Program-made: the position numbers and the translations under genes
Part shown: positions 1 to 40,663 of the stretch, piece after piece
How the letters are laid out: every line of letters begins with the position of its first letter
Position numbering within the stretch: the stretch's first letter is position 1
Notes under the pieces: model-generated
Databases searched by the model: none
Told to the model about the DNA's origin: nothing
The model's input: the letters and a program-made list of their open reading frames with translations, nothing else
Assembly (NCBI GenBank): GCA_963978905.1
Contig: OZ022260.1
Span: 44,351,551 to 44,415,550, forward strand
Direction: 5' to 3'
DNA: 64,000 bases
Source: Trichostrongylus colubriformis
Lineage: Eukaryota; Nematoda; Chromadorea; Rhabditida; Trichostrongylidae

Positions 1-189
1 TCACGCGAAAACATCGCAGCTACTGGATTATTGGCTGCATCCTGGGACCAAATGACTCCAAGTCGTTCGAAGAAACTGAAAGAGAAAAGCACGCCAGTGT
101 AAGCTTATCATGAGATAATCAAAACGCTATGACGCAGCGACAGAGCGACGTCTTGAACGACGGTCTTCTGGTTGCTAGGGCGCGGCGTC

Positions 190-470
190 AGGGTAGAGGG
201 AATCACGCCAAAAATCCGCGTGGCCGCCCGCGGTGAGCGGCGTGATTCCCCCTATCCTTCCGAGTTGGATTATATCGTCTCGGGAAAACTGCACATCCAA
301 GATGACGATCCTATCCAAAGCTAAGGTGCGACAGCGGGGGCGTTTACCTTAGGTTTAGATACGATCGCCATCTTAGATGAGCAGGTTTCCTGAGACGATG
401 TATTCCAGCTTGGACTTGCCGCGAGCGGCCACGCGGATTTTTGGCGTAATTCCCCCCACCCCGGAAGTCA
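190..470. repeat. Foldback (inverted-repeat) element
   Basis: The left arm (about 190-325) reappears as its reverse complement in about 345-470. The block around AATCACGCCAAAAATCCGCG on the left is matched by CGCGGATTTTTGGCGTAATT on the right, and the match continues through the segment reading TCGTCTCGGGAAAAC and the CTAAGGT box near the centre at about 335. The arms differ at scattered positions, so this is an older foldback MITE. No coding capacity is seen. Confidence 0.7.
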
Positions 471-1489
471 AAAAGGTGCGGTCAAAGCAACAAGAACATA
501 ACTCCTCGCTTTCTCTGCCCCCAACGGTCAAAACAAAAGCATGGTCAGTAGAGAGAAGCCTAAAAAATTGAGAAAATGATAATACAATTTTCCCTCCGAG
601 TGAAAATGAAAGGCTTACAGAAATAGAGAGAAGAAATCTGAATGAGCAATTTGTTGGGACCGGTGGTGCCGATGTTTGCTCCCCAACTTTCTTCTCATAG
701 ATATCATTTTCTTCTAGTGCCTCTTCATGGACACCGCACTTATGGAACATGCGAAGAAAGCAAAACGAAAGGAAGGCGACTGCAGTGTTATGTTTAGCGC
801 CCGAGATACCACGTAGTGGAGCGTACGAGGATAACATACCCACTTCGATGAGGAATACGTAGAGATATACTTTCAAGTGTTGCTTTTTATGCTTTTACAG
901 AAAAACACCGTATTAACTGTTTGTACTTATTCTAAGTGAAAATAAACTTTCAGTAACCTATCGTTCTTGGAAGTGAAAGCTCAGTAACCTATCGTTCTTG
1001 GAAGTGAAAGCGAAGCTCACACGTAGATGTTAAAAATTCAGAAGTCCGTGCACTCTTCAGGATAGTCATTGCAGCTCCGGAGTACTGCTTGTGAAAGTGC
1101 GCATTGTTAGAACAGGAACGGGGCTGAAGCGCGATGTCCGCAGGCAAGGAGCTCCAGATGGTGTCTGGTGCAAAGCGATTAAGTTGTCCTGAGCCACATT
1201 TTCAGCGAAGGACACGGAACAGTCTGGCGCTGTCATTGTCAGCTCGCACACATTGCGCTACCCACAGAAATGGGTATGAATGAGAACTCTGATTCTGAAA
1301 AATTGATTTGTAAGGATGGGCATTTTTTCGCTCATGTTGATGATTGTTATCTTCTGAATTATCCTACTTTATATAACCGGCTGAGTTTGCTGTTGGTGTG
1401 TGTGTGTTCGCGTGTGTGGGTCTGTTTTAACCGGAAACTCATAACTCGCGTCGCAGCAAAGATGGGACCCTGGATTTAAGATATGATAT
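471..1489. other. Gene-poor stretch
   Basis: No gene was recognised. A 167-codon open frame on the minus strand (876 down to 373) runs partly through the foldback arm and has no family resemblance I can name. Its first 60 codons are hydrophobic enough to look like a signal peptide, but there is no supporting exon structure. A 31-bp tandem duplication lies at 951-1012. Confidence 0.4.
951..1012. repeat. 31-bp direct tandem duplication
   Basis: The unit beginning CAGTAACCTATCGTTCTTGG occurs twice back to back (951-981 and 982-1012) without mismatches. It is a recent local duplication in non-coding DNA. Confidence 0.9.
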
Positions 1490-1900
1490 AGGGGGTGATA
1501 AGGGTTCCCAGCGGTGATGGATCGGAAGTGATATCAACTGATAAGTGCTGATGAGGAGCCACGAAAGGATAATGTCGCCAAATCGTTTCACGTTTTGGGT
1601 CGAACCTAGAGCGTCCACACCCATAGGTGTTTTGAGGGGTGGGACGGGCACATCCATAGTGGGTGATCCAACTATTATAACGCTTGATAAGTTTCGGTAA
1701 GGAGCTTCAGAAGGATGTCGTTAAACCTTTCCCCCATTCGGGTTGGTCCTAGAGCGCCGACACTCATAGATGGATTGAGGGGTGGGACGGCATATCAATG
1801 GTGGCTGATCCAAATTGATCACGGTTGATGAAGATTCGATAAGGAGTGTTAAGAGGCTGATGTCGCCAAATCCGTTTCGCTCTCCTGCCTGACAGTGGAA
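1490..1900. repeat. Tandem repeat, about 146-bp unit, under 3 copies
   Basis: The landmark GTCGCCAAATC/GTCGTTAAACC followed by a CCTAGAGCG...GAGGGGTGGGACGG box recurs at about 1572, 1716 and 1861, giving a period near 146 bp. Copies are clearly diverged. The array is non-coding. Confidence 0.75.
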
Positions 1901-2239
1901 TGTTCACACTCACACGTATCACAGAGTACGAAAACCTAATAGTGGCTTTTTGAGACTGATGACGGCTAACAGGGGCTGAAAAGAACCATTAAGAAATGGG
2001 GAAGGGATAAAATCTGGTACACCGCTCACTATTACTATGCGAGTGCTGTAGTGAATGCGTCTGATACTGAATACCATTAGGTTAACATATTTTGTTTATG
2101 TTCTGACATCTGCTGCCGATGTATCGACCGCTAATTTGCCCAGCGTTCCAAATAATGGTGCCTGTCTTTTGATATTGCGATCTACATATATGGATAATCA
2201 AGACACAATCTGAATTTGTGATTGCAAAGCGAGCGATTA

Positions 2240-2520
2240 ATTCTTTCATGCGGTGCCAGCAACAGTACTGTGTATTGACCGCTATACTATGTGGTGCATA
2301 TTTACAAGCATTTATTTACATTTTATATTTATTTTATATTTGTTTTTATTTTATTTATTTATTTTTATTTATTTTTTATTTATTTACAAGCATCGATAAG
2401 TGGCATACGGATCTACCACCAATAGTATGTGTGAAAAAGATGCTCAGCAAATGGACAAATTGCTAACTCCCAATAGTGACCACTCCAGACGAGGGGTACC
2501 TGATTGATGGATTCAGGAAG
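2240..2520. repeat. Dispersed repeat, copy 1 (copy 2 at about 62985-63200)
   Basis: The words GACCGCTA, ACTGGCACATGGAT/AAGTGGCATACGGAT, GATGCTCAGCAA and ACAAATTGCTA occur in the same order here and near 63030-63140. In this copy the sequence is expanded by an AT-rich block at 2297-2395. The element type is unknown and no terminal repeats were identified. Confidence 0.6.
2297..2395. repeat. AT-rich low-complexity TTTAT tract
   Basis: About 100 bases consist almost entirely of T-rich TTTAT/TATTT words. It produces the middle of a spurious 82-codon open frame and interrupts a dispersed repeat. Confidence 0.85.
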
Positions 2521-3008
2521 GAAAGATATTGTGCTTGAAAAACCCCTTATAAGATGACTCTCTAGAGGTAGCTACCATCGATAGCACGTAGGGAAAACTT
2601 TCTACAAGTGTTGCGTATGCACTTTCTGAAAACAGTCATCTGACCCTCAGTCACATATCGATGTTTTCCACTTTTTTCTGATTGAATCGGCATGTGTGCA
2701 CGATGTCCATGCCTGGTACGTCACAAATCACAACTTGACTGGTTACTTTGAGGGGTATTCGTTTTCTGAAACCACATGACACGTTGATCATGCAGAAATG
2801 TGCGTATCCATGAATGGGCAAAACAGTCGTTTTGCCAGGAGTAGAAGATCGACTTTCTGAGAAAGCGTCTAAAAGCTTTTCCTTTTGCAATGAAAAAAAG
2901 CAGGTATTAGCATTTCTTATTGTTCTATGAACACCGCTATGAACCGCCATGATTCCTTACCGCAAGTTAAGATGACTGATATCAGGATGTAGCCGACATG
3001 TAGATCCT

Positions 3009-3072
3009 CGCACATGAAGTGGCAGCTACAGCGGTCCTGACGCACATGAAGAAGCAGCTACAGCGGTCCTGA
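3009..3072. repeat. 32-bp tandem duplication
   Basis: Two adjacent 32-bp units begin CGCACATGAAG and end AGCTACAGCGGTCCTGA (3009-3040 and 3041-3072), with two adjacent mismatches (TG versus AA). Confidence 0.85.
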
Positions 3073-5519
3073 GTTTACAGCTGTCAGTTTTGACCACTTC
3101 TATGCTTACATAACGCATCCGCTCGCAGTACATACTACTGTAGAGAGCAACCCGGACTTCGCTGATAGCTATTATAGAAATGAAGCATGGCAGGTTTCGC
3201 ACTTCTTTGACCACAAAGCCATTTATGGCAGAAGAACGTGTCACATTTAAATACCGCGCTTTTTCAAAAAGAAATGGGACCTCTGCTCGATGCTGGAACA
3301 GGTTAATGCTAATCATTTTTTGGCTTCCTTTCAGAAAATGCAGGCCTACAGTAAGTAAGTAAAATGTAAGTAAGTAAAACGCAGGCCAACCAAAGTTCCG
3401 CTCTTGTTACGGTTTCAAATAACATGCCAGTTCGGCAGAAGCGCTAGCACCTTCCAGAATCCACAATTCAAAAAATCTCAAATTTTGGCCAGCATTGTAA
3501 GCTATGCATTGTTCCAAACTGCTTTTTTCCTTAGCGTTTCGAATGAACCCAATTTTGAATGTGACCCCATCTTATCTTATCGATATTTTGTTGATGTTGA
3601 GTGAGGTCCTCGCCACAAGATCAACAGTGGCAACGTATAGTGACAGTCACCTTCTCCTCACATGCTGAATGCTATACACTTAAATATTCTCTAAAAATGT
3701 TTGTTGTCTCCGAAATGTTCCTCTCGATAGTTTCGTAAATACCAGAATATTATGCGAATTTAACATGTGCAATATGGCATCTTTTTTTCTTGAGTACTAT
3801 CCATAACCCTTTGCCTCGGATGATGCTCGAGACTGCTGAAGTGCACTAATGGAAAACTAGTGATTACAGTGCGATTTCTTGATGAAAACATTTCATCATT
3901 TCAAGTCTCGGTTCGCTAGATCTGAGATGAAAGTACTCGAAAAGCCCCATCTGGGAGTGGAGACCGCACGTATTATTGTCCTCAAACTATGAGAGATAAT
4001 AGTGCACGGTGATTAGACAGGAAAGGATGACGTGTTACTTCCGTTTTCTACTTCCTGCTAGCGATGAAAGAAGTATTTAGTTTGCTAATAATTTGCCATT
4101 GTAGCAACTATAAGTTTTTGTCCTCCATTGAGTATAGAAGTACTATTTGTCCTCTCTTTGATGCTTTTTCTCATTTGATAATGGACTTTTCGACACTACC
4201 ACTACACCAGACATCGCGACTTAGCCGAGAATGATTTCCGCCTCTTTTATAGGTGTTATTCTGTATAGGATGCTGATCACGAACAACGATCATCACGACA
4301 TTCCCTTGGAGGCTGTTGTACCGCCACAGCAGTGTTATGAAAGTGGGGTACACTCTGTGCTCGTCGACCGGTGCTGTTTTTGCTCAAGCCTTAGAAGGAA
4401 AGAGAACCACTCCCTCTTCGCTGAAGCTCAGGCGAGGACATGCCCTTGAGTGTGCACAATGATGATTGTGGGATAGTATCAAGTGAAAGACGACGAAACG
4501 AGAAATGAGTTCCACTCCGCCCTCCAGCTATAATAGCAACATCATAGTACACTACCATACAACACTACAATACCTTAGACAATATTTGAAAGAAAAGAGT
4601 GCCTCTATTTGCTACAAGTTCCTCTCAGCTGACTCACATTATCCCCGATGTACCTGAACCACATATAAAGTAGTTGCTTGAACCGCCTAATCTTCTGAAG
4701 CATTTCTCTTTGCTCTAGTCACTTCGATTTCTGGATGCAGATTTTAGATTTTTTAAGACGGAAATCCTGCACTGTTGCATCAAGCTCTCAAGCCGTCGTC
4801 GCGTTTATACCATCCCTCCTTAACGCCGCCCAGGTACTCTAGCAGTTTTGATAGCTTTTTGCCATCTACGGAATGTCAAGTATGCATGTTGCTCTGGGCT
4901 CTCAAGCCGTTCCATTCCTTGTGTTTACATATTTGATAAAAAATTCCTTCGGCATTTCTCGAAGGCATTTTTATGGTTTTCTGCGAAACGAGTGAGCGCT
5001 CATCAGGATGAGAGCTGAACATCAGGATGAGAGCTGAAGGCCTCATTCATCGAGTCCAACCCCCACCGTTGCTTAGCTGAAGGGCTAGAGACATGAGGAT
5101 ACCACGACCATAGTGATTCAAGGCGAATTCATTCTCATCGCATTCATTTCCTTGAATTCGTAAAGACAATTGGAAAATGCAAGTAATTCTTGAATGTGAG
5201 GTAATGCTCCAAGGGTAAAAAAATTCATGCCACAACCACTTGCAAGATTGACTGGGAACTATCATGAGCCTACACCCTCTCATTAATCGTCTTCGAACAA
5301 TTTGGCTGTATCATTTGAAATGCTGCGATAATTCACAATTAGTCTAGTCTGTAGACAATTGCATGATTTATGAGAAATCCTCTCCACCCCTCAAGTCAAC
5401 CAACGATCGTCTGTCATGCTTTTGGTTGTTCCTTTTTTCACTGTTCATCATATATGGCATTCATGGTAGACGGAGCTAGGCTTAGACCAAAAAAATTTTT
5501 TTTGGAACATAAGCAAGGA
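3073..5519. other. No gene recognised
   Basis: I see no exon chain, transposase or long open frame with family resemblance. The only structure noted is a short direct repeat of about 20 bp at 5000-5037 built on CATCAGGATGAGAGCTGA. Open frames of 60-80 codons are of the size expected by chance. Confidence 0.4.
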
Positions 5520-6170
5520 ATTGAGTTCGAGCACCCTTAGTACTCCGTACACATGGGTTGGCTCCTACACAATCCCAACTTTCCTTGGCTCCTACCCAAT
5601 CCCAACTCGCCGGACCTCCCCAGGACCGTACCTAATTTGTTTGTTGTGTGCTCCCTACACTCTGGTCGATCCCTACCCAGTCCTTACTTGCGCGACCTCA
5701 ACGGCCCATTTCTAATTCATCCAAGTTTTGACCACTTCCGTGCAAGCCCCGCCTGCCGTGGGTGGAGCTTAGTTCTCTTAGCTCCGTACACTTTAGTCAG
5801 CCTTTACCCGTTCCTAACTTGCCCCACCTCAACTGAGCCACTCCTGACCTTCCCGATTTTTGGAACCCGAGAGAGAACTCAAATTTTAGCACTCCTCGAT
5901 TTTGGCGTGAGTCCCGTCCATGGTGAGCGAAGTTAGGTTCTTCTTATGTGCTAGGGTTGGGCCCTTTCGCAATCCTAACTTTCCCTACCTTTACAGGCCC
6001 ATTCCTAATTCACCCGATTTTTTACCACTTCCGCGCAAGCCACGCCCACGGTGTGCAGGGCTAGTCTTAGCTCTTACGAGCTTTTTGCCCTGTGGTTAAC
6101 CCCTACCCACTCCTAACTTACCCGTACACTCCACGTTGCGGTTGAGTTAAGAGTGGATTATGTGACAAAC
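5520..6170. repeat. Diverged tandem array related to the Helitron internal repeats
   Basis: Words such as CCTACCCA(A/G)TCC, CGCCCACGGTG/CGCCTGCCGTGGG, TTTTGACCACTTCCG(T/C)GCAAGCC and CCCATT(T/C)CTAATTCA recur with a spacing of roughly 240-300 bp. A GTGACAAACAAACGGACA run near 6160 resembles the GTGACAGACGGAGGGACA run at the end of the Helitron arrays at 26.3-27.4 kb and 51.7 kb. Open frames here are repeat translations, not genes. Confidence 0.55.
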
Positions 6171-6310
6171 AAACGGACACAACCACACATCAAACTTCTG
6201 CTTTCTATATAAATTATGGATATGAGCCGAAATTTCGAATATGTTTTGAGATTACAAGATGTCGTGATCCTCGACCAATTCCCATCACATCAATGAACTG
6301 CCATCTTTCT

Positions 6311-6330
6311 GTTACGCTCTTCTCTTCCAG
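6311..6330 (+). promoter_or_regulatory. Probable trans-splice (spliced leader) acceptor of the ABCC gene
   Basis: A pyrimidine-rich tract ending TCTTCTCTTCCAG lies 32 nt before the first ATG (6363), with no upstream coding exon visible. A very short leader after a strong acceptor is the usual picture for nematode spliced-leader addition. A conventional 5' UTR intron would look the same, so this is inference from position and consensus only. Confidence 0.5.
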
Positions 6331-6362
6331 GAGATTCTACGAAAGCACAACATCGGGAAGAT

Positions 6363-35504
<29,142 letters not shown>

Positions 35505-37541
35505 TTTTGTTCGCCTTTCTGCTTGCAAGTCTTCCCGTACGCGGTTATTCTATCGCCTTTGTCTATCAAATTATGCCTTGTACGTGATAAAGCCTCACTT
35601 ATTTGTGTACATTCATTATTTATGAGAATTTTGCTTCCCTTAATATTTTTATAGTAGGCTGAGGTATGAGAGAATGACTTGTACATATATGCCCAAAAAT
35701 GAATGCCTGCACATAATTATGTATGCCAGAGTGCATAGAGATGCCATCACGATCTTGAATGGAAACTAAATCCGTAGTGCATTCCAGAAAAAGGACTGAT
35801 TGTGAAACCATTGTCGCACGGTGCTTTCTCCAACTTATCGGACCCCCACACCTGGTTAATTTGTCGAGCTGTCTCCAATTTGAGGTTGAAGAAAAATATC
35901 TCCACTGCGGCTGATCCAATCTGAAGTTGAAGAAAAATATCGTCCGAAGTTGCTCTATTGACATGCTTCAAAAAGGCTCGGGAAACAGAGGTTCATCAAG
36001 CAATGGTGGAACTGCAGCTACACCATCAGGTAGCGCGAAAAATCCTCCTTAGGATGTGCTACTGATACGCAAGGAAGAATGAGTTTTTAGTCAGCGATGA
36101 ATGTACAGAAAGTAGTAACACAAAACGCTGACAACTTTACGACAGCATAATACTTCATTATTGAAGCGCCTGACCAATTTTGCTCGCATCTTTCTATTCA
36201 TTGCCATATTACATATCTAGTCTCTGCTTTCATATCTAAGAGGTGAAAACTGGTGTGACCGCCGTCTTCGAAGACACACCCGTGGTGATCTCGACTCTTG
36301 TCGCGTTCGATGGACGGAAAGTTTTTATACATGGCTAGCCAGTGAAGAGGCTCTTTTTGCTATTTTTGATAGCCGATATTGCGAAAATTTTCAAGGAGAT
36401 ACCAGACAGGAAGAGCGGGAAGTAGGAATGGGAAGGAGTGAAGAGGGGCAGGTACGTATACTGCGTGGTTCACCATACACGTTTTTTAGTTCTGGTTCAA
36501 GCGACTACAGCGCCTTAGTGACCAATTCTTTTCGCATTAGGTGTGGACTCCGGTATGTATAGGAGGATCTGTCAACCCAGGATCATGTACATAGTCTACT
36601 AATTGCTAGGTTTGCCTTCAATATAACAAGAAGCTATAAGACTATGAGACTTATAAGACTAAATTTTGTGCAGATTTTGGAATGTTCAACAGGCTCTCAA
36701 AGAGGACTAAATCGATCCGTTCAGAGTCGTGATTCTAAAGGCCGCTAGAAGGAGCCGTAGTTTTGAAGCCTAGCTAATTGCAACGGGGCATTCGTTTGCA
36801 AAGGGTCCAGGGACCTACGGTTGATGGTGAGGTATGGAGGAGCTTGCAGTTGATGAGAACTTAGAAAGGGACGTGCGATAGACCCAACAGTATTTACAGA
36901 GGGACTTATGGCATCTCCCTGGAAGGCTCCATCTGTTGCCAGGTTAGGGTTCGAATGATTAGGTGGTGTAAACAAAAGCATATATGTAGAGACGCTACTA
37001 CGACTGCGAGCACACAGGTTGGCTGAAGCGCCGTATCATGGACAGAGTCAAGCCTCCGTCGAGGAATGCTCAACGGGGGTCGTATTTAGTCCGCTTGTAT
37101 GGGATGGGGGGTCGAAATCGTTGAGGCAGGCAGTCGTCAACGGAATTCCTCAAGCTGAGGGTCCAAAGTTCACGTGTTAAAAAGTTGTACGTTTCAGAGG
37201 AAATTTGTCAATTTGTCCGATTCATATCGACTCAACCTAATATTTACATAGTTGCATAGGCCTTCCGTTGACCTTATTTATGGTGCGTAAGTCTTTCGGC
37301 ACAACATCGTGTCGTTCAAAGTTCAGATAGCTACTTCAGCTCTTCTAAAAATTCCGTTACCAGATTCTAAAAGAACAAATTATATAGCGTCATCCGCATA
37401 TCTGTCTTCCATCGGCTGCTGGCAAAATTTCGAGGGGTTTGACCCGATCGATGACATGTACATATGAAAGATTCTGTCGTGTAATCTATTCTGGACTAAC
37501 GATGTGTGTCCCTCTGCACTTCAGAAAGGTCAAAGAAACGT
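35505..37541. other. Downstream of the ABCC gene; no gene recognised
   Basis: It contains the ABCC 3' UTR (end not determinable) and a diverged 42-bp tandem duplication at about 35875-35945 (unit with TTGAAGAAAAATATC). A stretch at 36240-36420 keeps an open frame without a family match. Nothing else is supported. Confidence 0.4.
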
Positions 37542-37717
37542 TAGGCCGCGGTCATACTTTGCGGTGCCGGCCGCAGGGAGTGGCTGCGTGTCTCTGCGCC
37601 TCCGCCTATGCCGCCCTGCCTCGTTGCCTGTGTCATCTCTGCACCTCCCCCGTGCCACTCACCCTCGCGGCCCGTGAACGCAGCCACGCCTTACCGGCGG
37701 TCAGTATGACGCGGCCT
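37542..37717. repeat. Palindromic MITE family A, long copy 1
   Basis: Starts TTAGGCCGCGGTCATACTTT and ends GTCAGTATGACGCGGCCT, an imperfect inverted repeat. The interior boxes GTGGCTGCGT, GCCTATGCC..CCTGCCTCGT, GTCATCTCTGCACCTCCC and GTGAACGCAGCCA are shared with 45495-45676. Confidence 0.82.
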
Positions 37718-37719
37718 CA

Positions 37720-39114
37720 TCCCGAACACGTTTCCAACATGGTGAATCAAAAGGCTCGATGGTTCAAAAAGTTTGCTGGTTTTTCAACCAGTCTGAGTAC
37801 AGCAGTATACTTAGAATTAGATACCACCTCGAAAGATTTTTGGCCAACAGAGAAAAGCGTGCTGTAGTAGAAATCGATGATCGCTGTGTTTTTTCCCTAG
37901 TTCGTAATAAATTAAAACTTCGTTCCAAAATCCCTGTACTTTTAGATGAAGATGGTAACAATTATGCCAGTTATAGTGAGAAGCTTTAGCCAACTTTTTC
38001 TGCTTCAGTTTTCAACTCTGGCAACAGCAATGGACGCGACCTAATGTATTCTCCTGACCTCATGACAACTTAGTGGTTCCCCCTGAGGACGTGTTGTCTG
38101 TACTGAAGTCATTGAAAAACTCAGCTTCAGCGAAAGGTAAATTATGGTAAACTACTCTCGAAACTTGAAGTGCTCAGCATTGACAGAACTTTATTTCTGT
38201 GATCCACGCTTATCTGATCGTAAATTACGTGTCAAAGTTAATAATTCGTTTGAATTGCTATGTGTGTCCATGTGGAGTACCTCAAGGAGGTGTGCTATCA
38301 CCTATATTCTTTTTTTTTGGCATATACGTACGATTTACCCTTTGATTGAAAACCCATCCCTCAAATAGTGTACCAATGTTTGCAGACGATCTCAAGATTT
38401 ATGGAATCTATAGTAACAGTAATTAAGACGAGGTACGCACAGCTCTTACCGTATCCATATCTCGAATGATGGATTGGACAACAGACAATGAGATACCTGT
38501 AAATTTAGCCAAAGCTTCATTACTTCATATTGGAAACACCTTATATATGGAATACAACTTTGATGACATGTAATACAATCGTTTGAGCAGATACAAAATT
38601 TAGGCGCCCTTGTTTGAAATGATCTGAAAATTGAGTTACGTAGATGCGGTTCCAAAAAAAGCATTTTCAGCTCTTTTTGTCATTCTTAGGAACGTTCCGT
38701 GAATGAAGCATCTAAGCGCCTTTGTTAGAAATGATCTGAGAATTGAGTTACGTAGATGCGGTTCCAAAAAAAGCTCACTGGTCCACAGGTTCACTTCAGG
38801 TTGTATAAAGCCTGTGTGATTCCGATCCTAGACTATGCATCACAAATTTGGAGTCTGTTTACCAAGAGTCACAAGCCACAATAGAAAAAGTTTAACAGAT
38901 TTTCACTATTTCGTAAGACATCTCCTAATTCCAACGATCGCGATTTCTGCCATTATCGGGAGAGGCTAAAGCTTTCCAGCCTTAGAAGCGTACTTGATTG
39001 ACGAATATTTCACAATATTGTCTTCTATTTCAAGGTATTAAAAAAGAAACCAAATTGAGAACAATTAAATATTGGTCTTATAAGTCTTGTAGGGGTCGTA
39101 CCAGTTTTCTCGGT
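37720..39114 (+). pseudogene. CR1-like non-LTR retrotransposon, reverse transcriptase remnant (5' part)
   Basis: Degenerate LINE open frame. Landmarks in order are LVRNKLKLRSKIPVLLDEDG, a PPEDVLSVLKSLKNSASAK block, GVPQGGVLSP (RT motif, about 38273-38302), FADDLKIYG (catalytic YXDD-type motif in the FADD form, about 38378), and a late C-terminal block with RERLKLSSL (about 38960). Frames change repeatedly and stops interrupt it, so it is dead. A duplication of about 70 bp repeats the GATCTGA(A/G)AATTGAGTTACG block at about 38597 and 38709. The endonuclease is absent. The LTR element at 39115 interrupts its 3' end, which resumes at 43536. Confidence 0.75.
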
Positions 39115-39499
39115 TGTCGAGAGCGGGTGTCCGTGATCTCGAGCCCGCCACTCCGCGGGTGGTCAAGAGAGCCCGGAGGGGGCTATAAAAGGAGGCCGCG
39201 GCCACCCAGTAGTCAGACTTGTGATTTCCCCCTCGACCTCCCGTGGAGTGGGCAGTGGCCCACGGAAGCCGTCACCGCCGTCTACCGCCGTCGACCGCCG
39301 TCTGCCGCTGGACACGCCACCGCCAGCCGACAGCCACTTCCAGCCGACACGCCACACCTTCCTGCCCTTCCTACCCACCTCCCTACTAATTATTCGTTCT
39401 GTTCTGTTATTATTCGCTGTTCCTAATAAACTTATTGATAGCTGCTGACGGCATTCAAGACGCTGTGAGGGAGACACCGCCGGGTACACATACACTACA
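39115..39499 (+). repeat. 5' LTR
   Basis: TGTCGAGAGCGGGTG to CACATACACTACA. A TATA box TATAAAA lies at 39184-39190 and a polyadenylation signal AATAAA at 39425-39430. A CCGCCGTC-type triplet-like run is present at about 39270-39310. Open frames within it are spurious. Confidence 0.95.
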
Positions 39500-39616
39500 T
39501 GGGGGCCAAGCCACTCCCCATAAGCGTCTAGAATAGCTTCAGAGTGGTCAATAAGGTCTCTGTGAGAACTCGCCGAATAGTGAGAAAGGCGATAAAAAGC
39601 AGTCGGATCGATCAAA

Positions 39617-40333
39617 ATGAATGATTGCAGGAACATTGAGCAAGCCGTGCAGGGCACAACGGAGTGTGGAAACATGGTGCAGAATTTTGAGGATGAAAGC
39701 ACCGAGGTGAGAACGAGGACGAGCGAGGAGCTCTTAGCATCAGGACTAAGTGGTCAAATAGAGGAGGCAATTGTAGCGATCAGGGATGTCGGCCCAAAGA
39801 TCAGAGCGGATCTGGAAGGGGCACGAATTGCCGCGAAATACAGGGCGATCATAGAGCAAGCGGTAACTGACCGAATTAGTAGAGCATGCGGATCTTTAGA
39901 GACTCTGAGAGAAGGCGCGGAAAAATACCGTACTTTTGGTAAAGCGGTAACAGAGGCGCTCAGAGAAAGAGGGATCACAACAGTAGATGATTGGAATGAC
40001 TTTCTAAAGGTAGTAGAAAGAGATGGAGAATTAGTAACAGAGATTTGCAGCATGTTGAACACTGATGTATCGCAGGTACGCGACATCGTGGCAGAGATAC
40101 AGGAGCTGCAGGACAAGCAAGCAAGGGACAGAAGAAACAGTTGCGACGAACTGTCGGATGATCCCATGGAAGGTATGAAGATGAACAGTGAAAGAATCAA
40201 GAGTTCTGTTCTGTTCCATGGTGACAATGACCGACATTTGCAGACGACAGCACGAGTAGCAGAACCGAGTCGGGCAGCAACGCAGACTGGAGCACCTTGC
40301 GTGCAGCACTCGAGACAGCGTTCGGATCGCTGA
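39617..40333 (+). CDS. LTR element ORF: Gag N-terminal region (238 aa)
   Basis: First long frame after the 5' LTR. It is acidic and predicted mostly helical, with a coiled-coil-like stretch around residues 140-175. I recognise no named domain; position and composition suit a Gag N-terminus. It ends at a TGA (40331-40333), and the next gag-like frame (40373-40663) is in the same reading frame, so the two could be one protein broken by a stop or by a small insertion or deletion. No restored version is offered. Confidence 0.6.
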   Translation: MNDCRNIEQAVQGTTECGNMVQNFEDESTEVRTRTSEELLASGLSGQIEEAIVAIRDVGPKIRADLEGARIAAKYRAIIEQAVTDRISRACGSLETLREGAEKYRTFGKAVTEALRERGITTVDDWNDFLKVVERDGELVTEICSMLNTDVSQVRDIVAEIQELQDKQARDRRNSCDELSDDPMEGMKMNSERIKSSVLFHGDNDRHLQTTARVAEPSRAATQTGAPCVQHSRQRSDR

Positions 40334-40372
40334 GACACAGCCGCGGAGCGAGGCGAAGCAGGTCAGAACTAC

Positions 40373-40663
40373 ATGGAGAATTTTCTAAAATTCTTGCAAG
40401 CAAGTAGTTGCGCTGACCCTGGTGTGTTCCGAGGCAAGGCTAATGAGAACTTCAAAGGGTTTTTGCGACGATTCCGTAGAAAGTACGAGCCCTTAGGGTA
40501 TGAGGACAAAGAACTGCTAGAGATTCTCGGTGATGATCACTCAGAGGAAAGAGCGAAAAATATATTCTTGGCATCCCACAGGACACAGTGGAAAAGGGAT
40601 TTGGTGAGGTGGTTAGAGAAATGGATAGAATACTTTCGAACGATTAAACAGCTGCCAGAATGA
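40373..40663 (+). CDS. LTR element ORF: Gag capsid-like segment (96 aa)
   Basis: Contains GVFRGKANENFKGFLRRFRR followed by an EILGDDHSEERAKN stretch, a pattern typical of capsid regions in nematode Gypsy-type Gag. Its TGA stop at 40661-40663 overlaps the ATG of the next frame (40660) as ATGA. Because capsid-like sequence continues across that point in the other frame, this is either a frameshift mutation or a stop-start coupling. Confidence 0.65.
   Translation: MENFLKFLQASSCADPGVFRGKANENFKGFLRRFRRKYEPLGYEDKELLEILGDDHSEERAKNIFLASHRTQWKRDLVRWLEKWIEYFRTIKQLPE

Noticed and set aside
373..876. 167-codon minus-strand open frame with a signal-like N-terminus
   Set aside because: Its C-terminal third is the arm of the foldback at 190-470 and no part resembles a known family; no splice or start context supports it.
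39163..39702. 179-codon minus-strand frame and others across both LTRs
   Set aside because: They lie in LTR sequence antisense to the element and are repeated identically in the 3' LTR; shadows of a repeat, not genes.
39754..40338. 194-codon minus-strand open frame
   Set aside because: Exact antisense of the Gag N-terminal frame of the LTR element, which has the better context.
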